This document shows positions 56,453 to 64,000 of a stretch of 64,000 nucleotides of DNA, one piece after another. Source of the stretch: Nitrobacter sp. 62-23. Lineage in GTDB: Bacteria; Pseudomonadota; Alphaproteobacteria; Rhizobiales; Xanthobacteraceae. Position 1 is the stretch's first letter. The number at the start of each line of letters is the position of its first letter. Position numbers and translations under genes: made by a program. Location of the stretch: NCBI RefSeq assembly GCF_001897285.1, contig NZ_MKSM01000137.1, positions 1 to 64,000 on the forward strand, read 5' to 3'. Below the pieces are notes generated by a model. That model had not been told where the DNA came from. It saw only the letters and a program-made list of their open reading frames with translations, and made no database searches.

Positions 56453-57451
56453 CTAAACCGTCAACACAATTTTGCCAATATGTGAGCCGGTTTCCATCCG
56501 CCGGTGCGCGTCCGCCGCTTTGTCGAGCGGGAAGCTGCTGTCGATCAGCGGCTTGATTCGCCCCTCGCGCATCAGCGGCAGCACCTTCGCTTCGATGGCG
56601 CTGACGATTGCGGCCTTGTCGGAGATCGAACGCGGCCGCAGCGTCGATCCGGTGTGATGCAGCCGCTTGACCATCAGCTTGCCGAAATTGACGGCCGCCT
56701 TCGCACCACTGAGGAATGCGATCTGGACGATGCGGCCCTCGATTGCGGCGGCGGCGTAGTTCCTCTCGATGTAGTCGCCGCCGACCATGTCGAGGATGAC
56801 ATCGGCTCCGCCGCCGCTGGTCAGCGCCTTCACCTCGGCGACGAAATCGTGGGTCCTGTAGTTGATGGCGTGATCGGCGCCGAGCGTGAGGCAGGCGTCG
56901 GCCTTGTCCTTCGACCCGACGGTCACGATCACCTTCGCGCCGAACGCCTTGGCGAGCTGGATCGCCATGGTGCCGATACCGGACGAGCCGCCATGGATCA
57001 GCAGCGTCTCGTTGGCCTTCAGGGCGCCACGCTCGAACACGTTGTGCCACACCGTCATCAGCGTTTCCGGCGTGGCGCCGGCTTCCAGCATCGACAGTCC
57101 GGGCGGGATCGCCATCGCGATCGATTCATGGGCGACGCAGAATTGTGCGTAGCCGCCGCCCGAGACCAGCGACATCACCTTGTCACCGGGCTTGTACCGG
57201 CTGACGCCCTCGCCGAGCGCGACCACCTCGCCGGCGACTTCGAGCCCGGGCAGGTCGCTGGCGCCGGGAGGCGGCGGATAGTTGCCGATCCGTTGCAGGA
57301 GGTCCGGCCGGTTCACCCCGGCGACCTCGACCCGGATCAGGATTTCGTTTGTATCGGGCACGGGAACCGGGCGGCTCTCCGGCACGAGGACCTCTGGCCC
57401 GCCGGGTTTGCTGATGCCGATGACGGTCATTTGCGCGGGCAGCTTTTCCAT
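56453..57451 (-). CDS. NAD(P)H quinone oxidoreductase (PIG3/QOR family)
   Basis: A 332-residue zinc-free medium-chain reductase. AGVNRPDLLQRIGNYPPPPG, SLVSGGGYAQFCVAHESIA and the nucleotide-binding LIHGGSSGIGTMAIQLAKAFG are visible. The family reduces quinones, and PIG3-like enzymes are linked to oxidative stress. GGGAC lies before the ATG. Single gene, divergent from the DUF1192 gene. Confidence 0.92.
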   Translation of the reverse strand: MEKLPAQMTVIGISKPGGPEVLVPESRPVPVPDTNEILIRVEVAGVNRPDLLQRIGNYPPPPGASDLPGLEVAGEVVALGEGVSRYKPGDKVMSLVSGGGYAQFCVAHESIAMAIPPGLSMLEAGATPETLMTVWHNVFERGALKANETLLIHGGSSGIGTMAIQLAKAFGAKVIVTVGSKDKADACLTLGADHAINYRTHDFVAEVKALTSGGGADVILDMVGGDYIERNYAAAAIEGRIVQIAFLSGAKAAVNFGKLMVKRLHHTGSTLRPRSISDKAAIVSAIEAKVLPLMREGRIKPLIDSSFPLDKAADAHRRMETGSHIGKIVLTV

Positions 57452-57567
57452 GGTTTGTCCCTGGAAAGCGAAAGTTAATGAGGTTTGACCAGTCTATAGC
57501 GCTTTTTAGCATTTTGCGCGAAGAGGCGCTGAGACGGGACGCGAATGATCGAGCCGGGGCAGCATCG

Positions 57568-57762
57568 ATGGCGAGCGAGGACGACGACAACAAACCGCGG
57601 AAAAAGATCGCTCACGAGATCGGACAGGATCTGTCGCTGCTTTCGGTGGACGAACTTGGCGAGCGCATCGCGCTTTTGACCGCGGAGATTGACCGCCTGC
57701 GGGCCGCGGAGGTGAAGAAGCGCGCCTCGAAGGACGCCGCCGACAGCTTTTTCAAGTCGTGA
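57568..57762 (+). CDS. DUF1192 family protein
   Basis: A 64-residue cytoplasmic protein. The core LSLLSVDELGERIALLTAEI and DRLRAAEVKKRASKDAADSF is the DUF1192 signature with a coiled-coil-like helix. Function is not established. I start at the ATG at 57568 (GGGGCAG upstream); the frame opens at 57478. It precedes an RNA-like structure and the DUF1465 gene. Confidence 0.85.
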   Translation: MASEDDDNKPRKKIAHEIGQDLSLLSVDELGERIALLTAEIDRLRAAEVKKRASKDAADSFFKS

Positions 57763-57840
57763 ATGCCGCCCGAAACAGGAAAGAAAAGAGCTGGACACGT
57801 CCTGCCCAAATTGCAAACGAATGCTGAAGAAATTCGTTCG

Positions 57841-57855
57841 TTTACGATCTGTTAA
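57841..57855 (+). promoter_or_regulatory. CtrA-like site
   Basis: TTTA-N7-TTAA, seven of eight bases of the CtrA consensus TTAA-N7-TTAA. It overlaps where the -35 box of the sRNA candidate would lie. Confidence 0.3.
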
Positions 57856-57875
57856 GCTTTCCCGGTTATGACTGG

Positions 57876-57972
57876 AATGTCCTTCATTGGACATCGAGTG
57901 GCTTCCTGTCCACTCTGTTTGACGCCTCCCTGTTATCAACTTCAAAGCCGCCGGAAACGGCGGCTCTTTTTT
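57876..57972 (+). ncRNA. Candidate small RNA with three hairpins
   Basis: A possible -10 (TTATGA at 57866-57871) precedes three successive hairpins: ATGTCC/GGACAT (57877-57894), AGTGG/CCACT (57897-57914) and AGCCGCC/GGCGGCT (57946-57965), the last followed by CTTTTTT, an intrinsic terminator. A single-stranded GCCTCCCTGTT lies between hairpins two and three; CUCCC-type anti-Shine-Dalgarno stretches mark many alphaproteobacterial regulatory RNAs (AbcR, alpha-r15). It starts 114 bp past the DUF1192 stop, too far to be simply its terminator. Length about 97 nt. No family recognised. Confidence 0.55.
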
Positions 57973-58067
57973 GCCTTGCGGCATTCCGGTTGATCTTGCG
58001 GGTTGACCCCTTGCGCGCGTCATTTGCCGCTTTACGGGTTCGAAACGGCGCGCGTTCTCGGCATCTC

Positions 58068-58081
58068 TTAACGCTCGTTAA
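58068..58081 (+). promoter_or_regulatory. CtrA-like site upstream of DUF1465 gene
   Basis: TTAA-N6-TTAA followed by CC. Both half-sites are exact but the spacer is 6, not 7; it also contains TTAACC, close to the TTAACCAT form. It lies 118 bp before the DUF1465 start. Confidence 0.35.
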
Positions 58082-58198
58082 CCTTTGCGGATACCTCCGC
58101 TGGACTCCCGCCCTCCGGCAGGCAATGATTTGTTCATCATAAGCCGGCTCGCAAGAAAGCCCGGCAGGCGGGTTTTCCAGTTGCGTGAGGCGTGAACC

Positions 58199-58720
58199 AT
58201 GTCCGATGCATCGACGGGCGATACCGGTCCCATCCAGTTCAGCGAACATCTCGCCGGTTCTTCGGCGTTCACCGCCCTGTTCCGGGAAGGCATGGATCTG
58301 GTCGAGGAAACCGCCGCCTATCTGGACGGCGACGGCCGGACCGAGGCGAAATCGCTGGAGCGTTCGGTCAGCCTGACCTACGCGACCGAAAGCATGCGGC
58401 TGACCACGCGGCTGATGCAGCTCGCGTCGTGGCTTCTGCTGCATCGCGCCGTGAAGGAAGGCGAGATGACGCTGGCGCAGGCCAACCGCGAAAAAACCAG
58501 GGTGAAGCTGACGGCGGCGGATCCCGGTCCCCGGGACATGGTCGGGAAACTGCCGGAGCAGTTGCAAGACCTGATCGCGCGGTCGATGAACCTGCAGGCG
58601 CGGGTGCGCCGCCTCGACACGACCATCCATGCGCCGGCCGCCCAGCGGGGGCCAACCGGCAATCCGCTGGTGCCGCACCTCAATCGTCTCAGGGAAGCCT
58701 TCGAGCGCCAGACCGGCTGA
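58199..58720 (+). CDS. DUF1465 family protein
   Basis: A 173-residue cytoplasmic protein. The core SAFTALFREGMDLVEETAAYLD and LTYATESMRLTTRLMQLASWL is typical of DUF1465, an alphaproteobacterial family linked to cell-cycle gene neighbourhoods; its function is not established to my knowledge. Helical throughout. RBS TGAGGCG before the ATG. A CtrA-like site upstream fits cell-cycle control. Confidence 0.9.
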   Translation: MSDASTGDTGPIQFSEHLAGSSAFTALFREGMDLVEETAAYLDGDGRTEAKSLERSVSLTYATESMRLTTRLMQLASWLLLHRAVKEGEMTLAQANREKTRVKLTAADPGPRDMVGKLPEQLQDLIARSMNLQARVRRLDTTIHAPAAQRGPTGNPLVPHLNRLREAFERQTG

Positions 58721-58871
58721 ATCCTGACCGTTTCAGGGTCTGGCGTCGTTCAGAGCGAGTTCACCGCGCCGATACATCGCGCGTTAAATTTATACGGGCC
58801 CGCCGGGGCTTGGTCCCGGATACGCCCCGATGCGCGGCTGGCGAATGCGCTGCGGAAGCGAAAAGGCGCGA

Positions 58872-58900
58872 AAAAAGCCCCGAGCGTGCCGGGACTTTTT
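58872..58900. terminator. Bidirectional terminator between DUF1465 gene and rpmE
   Basis: AAAAAGCCCCG (58872-58882) pairs with CGGGACTTTTT (58890-58900), 10 of 11 bases, 7-nt loop, with A and T runs on both sides. It serves both converging genes. Confidence 0.85.
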
Positions 58901-58959
58901 CGAATGTCGGGGATCGCGTCAGGCTGCAGGAATGACCTGTACCAGACCTGTACCAGCGC

Positions 58960-59187
58960 TCAGTCCTTCTTGAGGAAGCCGGAGAACTTCTTCTGGAACC
59001 GGGAGACGCGGCCGCCGCGGTCGAGAATCTGCTGGGAGCCGCCGGTCCAGGCCGGATGCGACTTCGAATCGATGTCGAGGTTCAGCGTATCGCCCTCCTT
59101 GCCCCAGGTGGAACGGGTCAGGTACTCCGTGCCGTCGGTCATCATGACCTTAATTGTATGATAATCCGGATGAATCTCGGCTTTCAT
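58960..59187 (-). CDS. rpmE: Large ribosomal subunit protein bL31 (zinc-free)
   Basis: bL31 bridges the two ribosomal subunits. The 75 residues begin [19 protein letters not shown] and end [13 protein letters not shown], with SHPAWTGG in the middle. The zinc-binding CxxC pair of many L31 proteins is absent; the usual alphaproteobacterial form lacks it. Divergent from the ABC transporter gene, 149 bp away. Confidence 0.96.
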   Translation of the reverse strand: MKAEIHPDYHTIKVMMTDGTEYLTRSTWGKEGDTLNLDIDSKSHPAWTGGSQQILDRGGRVSRFQKKFSGFLKKD

Positions 59188-59336
59188 GGCATGTCCTTGC
59201 AGCGCGGAAGGTTATGGGCGAATTTCGTCCGCTCTATATCGCACCAAGGTTTGACGGACAAGCGCGCCTTGCGCATTTGCCAGCGCGCGCGGGGAAGCCT
59301 ATTACGTGCTCGGTCAGCAATATGATGGTCAGGCGG

Positions 59337-61235
<1,899 letters not shown>

Positions 61236-61242
61236 CACTTCC

Positions 61243-61398
61243 GCCCTCTCTCCTTTCGTGGGAAAGGGGGGAAACAATGAGCCAAACGCATCCGCGCCTG
61301 GTGAGGGTGAAGCTGAGGGGTGAAGCAGTGTCGGAACCCCCCCCCATCCGCCCCTCACTCCGTTCGGGCACACTCTCCCGCAAGGGGAGAGGGAAGAC
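61243..61398. repeat. Cluster of GAGAGG/CCTCTC-type palindromes
   Basis: Several related arms (CCCTCTCTCC, GGTGAGGGTG, GAGGGGTGAAG, CCCCTCAC, CTCTCCCGCAAGGGGAGAG). Nine C in a row at 61337-61345. Converging stops on both sides suggest a shared transcription end. Confidence 0.5.
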
Positions 61399-61401
61399 AG
61401 A

Positions 61402-61863
61402 TCAAGGCTCCCACGCCATCTTCTTGACCGGCCGCCCCGACGTCGGATTGACGTCGTCGCCCGCGTGCGCGAACCCGTTGCGCGCATAGAATCGGATAGC
61501 GCGCGCGTTGTCGGTGTTGACCAACAGCGTGATGCCCCCAGGCGACAGCCGCTTCGCCTCGTTCATCAGCGCGTTTGCGATATCGCCGCCCCAATGCGCG
61601 GGGCCGACCACGAGCTGGTCGAGATAGCCTCCCGTGTCGATGGTGACGAAGCCGACAAGCTCGCCGGATTGCTCGGCGACGACGATCGCGGCATTCCGCG
61701 TCAGTTCGTTGCGCCAGCGCTCGCGCCACCACGGCACGCGCGCGGCGAAATCGATCGCGGGATAGGCCCGCTGCCACGTCGCCTGCCAGAGCGCGATGGC
61801 GGCGTCTTCGTCGGCGGGCGCATAGGGGCGGAGTTCGAACGCCTCAGTCGCTTGGTTGGGCAT
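61402..61863 (-). CDS. GNAT family N-acetyltransferase
   Basis: A 153-residue acetyltransferase. The acetyl-CoA region is visible (VVAEQSGELVGFVTID, LDQLVVGPAHWGGDIAN), with the GNAT fold ending ARNGFAHAGDD. Substrate unknown. The ATG at 61863 lies inside a family B repeat that fills the space to the next gene, so the repeat supplies the start codon; the ribosome site is weak (GGGTAAG). Confidence 0.88.
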   Translation of the reverse strand: MPNQATEAFELRPYAPADEDAAIALWQATWQRAYPAIDFAARVPWWRERWRNELTRNAAIVVAEQSGELVGFVTIDTGGYLDQLVVGPAHWGGDIANALMNEAKRLSPGGITLLVNTDNARAIRFYARNGFAHAGDDVNPTSGRPVKKMAWEP

Positions 61864-61904
61864 GATCTTACCCAAAAACCGGAAATCCACTTTTTGGGAT
61901 CATG
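61860..61904. repeat. Dispersed repeat family B, copy 6, spanning a start codon
   Basis: GCATGATCTTACCCAAAAAC...CGGAAATCCACTTTTTGGG...ATCATG. It fills the gap between the GNAT start and the MotB-like stop. Confidence 0.72.
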
Positions 61905-61907
61905 TCC

Positions 61908-62936
61908 TCACCGCTCCGTCAGCTTCAGCTCGATGCGGCGGTTGCGCTTGTAGGCGTCTTCCGTCGTGCCATCGTCGAGCGGCTGGAATTCGCCGAAGCC
62001 TGCGGCGACCAGGCGCTGCGGCGGCACGCCGCGCGACACCAGATACTGCACCACCGAGATCGCGCGCGCTGACGACAGGTCCCAGTTCGACTTGAAGACA
62101 GGACTGTTGATCGGCCGCACGTCGGTGTGGCCGTCAACCCGCAACACCCATGGGATGTCGCCCGGAATCTGCTTGTCGAGATCGCTCAGCGCGCCGGCCA
62201 CCTTGTCAAGTTCGGCTTTGCCTTCCGGCAGCAGCACCGCCTGCCCGGTATCGAAGAAAACCTCGGACTGGAAGACGAAGCGGTCGCCGACGACCCGGAT
62301 ATCCGGCCGGTTGCCGAGGATGGCGCGAAGCCGTCCGAAGAATTCCGAGCGATAGCGCGACAGCTCCTGTACCCGCTTCGCCAGTGCGACGTTCAACCGC
62401 TGCCCGAGATCGGCGATGCGATTCTGCGACTCCTTGTCCTTCTTTTCGGATGCGTCGAGCGCGTCTTCCAGCGCCGCAAGCTGCCGGCGCATCGCGCTGA
62501 TCTGCTGGTTCAGCACTTCGACCTGCGCCAGCGCGCGGGCTGAAATCTGCTTCTCCGATTCCAGCGCCTTGTTCAGTTGGACATTGCGGCCGGCGGCGTT
62601 GTTGCCGGCGCCGGCGAGGCCGTCATAGAGACCCTTGATGCGGTCGCGCTCGGCCTCCGCCGATGCAAGGCCCGCGCGCAACTGGCCGACCTCCTCGCTG
62701 AGGCTGAGCTTGCCCGATTTTTCCAGCGACAGCAGATCGGTCAACTCCGCGATCTTGGAATTGAGCTGGCCGAGCGCCTTGTCCTTGCCGGACACTTCCT
62801 GTGACAGGAAGAACTGCACGACCAGAAACACCGACAGCAGGAACACGATCGAGAGCACCAGCGTCGACAGCGCGTCGACGAATCCCGGCCAGTAGTTGAA
62901 GCCGCTTTCGTTTCGGCGGGTGCGTGCCAGGGCCAT
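61908..62936 (-). CDS. MotB/OmpA-like protein with N-terminal membrane anchor and coiled coil
   Basis: A 342-residue protein. One helix near the N terminus (ALSTLVLSIVFLLSVFLVV) precedes a long coiled coil (about residues 50-195), then an OmpA peptidoglycan-binding domain (VFFDTGQAVLLPEGKAELD, RVDGHTDVRPI, LSSARAISVVQYL). FVDALSTL has the Asp expected of the proton-path helix in MotB/ExbD-type proteins. It pairs with the MotA-like gene 12 bp upstream. A flagellar role is unlikely, as no flagellar genes are near. Confidence 0.88.
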   Translation of the reverse strand: MALARTRRNESGFNYWPGFVDALSTLVLSIVFLLSVFLVVQFFLSQEVSGKDKALGQLNSKIAELTDLLSLEKSGKLSLSEEVGQLRAGLASAEAERDRIKGLYDGLAGAGNNAAGRNVQLNKALESEKQISARALAQVEVLNQQISAMRRQLAALEDALDASEKKDKESQNRIADLGQRLNVALAKRVQELSRYRSEFFGRLRAILGNRPDIRVVGDRFVFQSEVFFDTGQAVLLPEGKAELDKVAGALSDLDKQIPGDIPWVLRVDGHTDVRPINSPVFKSNWDLSSARAISVVQYLVSRGVPPQRLVAAGFGEFQPLDDGTTEDAYKRNRRIELKLTER

Positions 62937-62948
62937 CGTTCCAGATTC

Positions 62949-64000
62949 TCAGGCCTCTCCCCCGGCCGCGGGCGATGCCGGGCGTGAAGCGGCCGCCGGG
63001 GGCAGGGATACCGTCAGTTCCTCTCCTGTCTGCTGTGCGAGAAGCTCCAGCAGTTTCCTGATCTCGCGGTTCTGCTCGCCCTGTTCGTCGGCCCATTCGC
63101 GGATCATCTGCTGTTCGGTCCGCATGTGGCTGACGAGCCCCTGAATGGCTTCCGCCAGGCTCGCCATCGCGGAGGTCGTATCCTGGTTGGGTCGCGCCTG
63201 TTCGAGGCTGGCGCGAAGTCCCTCGATCGCGGTCTTTATTCCGGCCGACGGGTCGGCGCGGGTCTCGCCGCCATATTCGCGAACAGTGGTGGCGAGCCAG
63301 TCCTCGAGGTCGGTATAGAAGCGGTTCTGCGCCTGGCTTGATTGGAGATCGAGAAAACCTAGGATTAACGATCCGGCGAGGCCGAACAGCGACGAGGAAA
63401 ACGAAATGCCCATGCCGCCGAGCGGCGCTGCGAGACCCTCCTTCAGCGTATCGAACAGCGAGCCGGCGTCGCCGCCGACCTTCAGGCCGTCGATCACCTT
63501 GCCGACCGAGCCGACGGTCTCAATCAGGCCCCAGAAGGTGCCGAGCAGGCCGAGGAACACCAGAAGGCCGGTCATGTAGCGCGAGATGTCGCGGGCTTCA
63601 TCGAGCCGGGTGGCGATGGAATCGAGCAGATGCCGCATGGTCTGCTGCGAGATCGCCATCCGCCCGGTGCGCTCGCCTCCGAGAATCGCGGCCATCGGCG
63701 CCAGCAGCCGCGGCCGCCGGTCGGGGCCTGGCCGGCCCGGACTGGCGATGCGGAAACTGTTGACCCAGGCGATCTCCGGATAAAGCCGCACCACCTGCCG
63801 GAATGCAAAAATGATTCCGACCGCGAGCACGCCGGCGATCAGCGCGTTGAGGCCCGGATTGGCGAAGAAGGCCAGAACGATCTGCTTGTAAAGGATCACT
63901 GCCACCAGGGCGCACAGCACGATGAAAACCAACATGCGCACCAAGAATATTTGGGGCTGCGACAGTTTGGTCGGTTCGATCGCTGGAGCGGAGCCGGGGG
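62949..64000 (-). CDS. MotA/TolQ/ExbB-like proton channel protein (truncated by the window)
   Basis: The last 349 residues of a membrane protein; the frame is open to the window edge, reading PGSAPAIEPTKLSQPQIF before LVRMLVFIVLCALVAVI, so the start lies outside. Helices at about residues 19-70, then MTGLLVFLGLLGTFWGLIE and GMGISFSSSLFGLAGSLILG with the conserved channel segments, then a coiled tail. It precedes the MotB-like gene by 12 bp. The pair probably forms an energised envelope complex of unknown function. Confidence 0.9.
   Translation of the reverse strand, partial: PGSAPAIEPTKLSQPQIFLVRMLVFIVLCALVAVILYKQIVLAFFANPGLNALIAGVLAVGIIFAFRQVVRLYPEIAWVNSFRIASPGRPGPDRRPRLLAPMAAILGGERTGRMAISQQTMRHLLDSIATRLDEARDISRYMTGLLVFLGLLGTFWGLIETVGSVGKVIDGLKVGGDAGSLFDTLKEGLAAPLGGMGISFSSSLFGLAGSLILGFLDLQSSQAQNRFYTDLEDWLATTVREYGGETRADPSAGIKTAIEGLRASLEQARPNQDTTSAMASLAEAIQGLVSHMRTEQQMIREWADEQGEQNREIRKLLELLAQQTGEELTVSLPPAAASRPASPAAGGEA

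Noticed and set aside
61333-61364. GGAAC followed by CGTT near the ABC exporter end
   Set aside because: The spacer is 23 bp, too long for an EcfG promoter, and lies within a repeat cluster.

Overview
The window is high-GC alphaproteobacterial chromosome. Gene order and protein sequences fit the Bradyrhizobiaceae/Nitrobacteraceae (Bradyrhizobium, Rhodopseudomonas, Nitrobacter, Afipia). Supporting signs are sdhCDAB, the ffh-rpsP-rimM-trmD-rplS group, a PhyR/NepR/EcfG stress locus, a cysN-cysC fusion, and dispersed short palindromes lying only between genes. I see no rRNA, tRNA, CRISPR, insertion sequence or prophage. This looks like core chromosome with small accessory genes rather than an island.

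Layout. 1-7.9 kb: argG, a proline-rich OmpA-family protein, a CAP-domain protein and the succinate dehydrogenase operon. 8.1-13.2 kb: a frameshifted malonyl-CoA synthetase gene (matB), a cytochrome b561/molybdopterin oxidoreductase pair, sodC and an MFS transporter. 13.4-21.7 kb: leuB, asd, leuD and leuC, interleaved with small exported proteins. 22.2-26.4 kb: the ribosome/SRP cluster. 26.8-30.7 kb: two envelope proteins, then dapF overlapping mtaB. 31.0-36.7 kb: the general stress response locus, made of an HWE-type kinase with a damaged ATP-binding domain, ecfG, nepR, phyR, and small membrane and DUF883 stress proteins. 36.8-38.9 kb: glcB. 39.4-48.5 kb: sulfate activation, reduction and uptake (cysNC, cysD / cysG, cysH, sbp, cysTWA). 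48.6-53.1 kb: a CAP lipoprotein, a flippase, a DsbD-like protein, YqgE and a frameshifted DUF6886 gene. 53.1-64.0 kb: a GGDEF/EAL receptor, a quinone reductase, DUF1192 and DUF1465 proteins, rpmE, an ABC exporter, a GNAT and a MotA/MotB-like pair that runs off the window.

Main discovery. A perfect EcfG-type promoter (GGAAC-N16-CGTT, minus strand, 34695-34719) lies beside phyR where there is no minus-strand gene. It is followed at once by about 80 nt that fold as a 7-bp hairpin with a C-rich loop and then an 11-bp terminator hairpin with a seven-U tail. This is the layout of the Caulobacter stress sRNA GsrN, so I propose a GsrN-like RNA at 34608-34688. Perfect copies of the same promoter precede the DUF883/holin-like operon and a small proline-rich gene at 3.4 kb. 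Weaker copies precede phyR, nepR-ecfG and a His-rich exported protein. The window therefore shows a regulator locus together with several probable members of its regulon, including an RNA arm.

Other points of note are a second sRNA candidate (57876-57972), palindromes that share a three-base asymmetry between their arms, two genes each broken by one missing base, and a sulfate-reduction cluster with no sulfite reductase gene between cysG and cysH.
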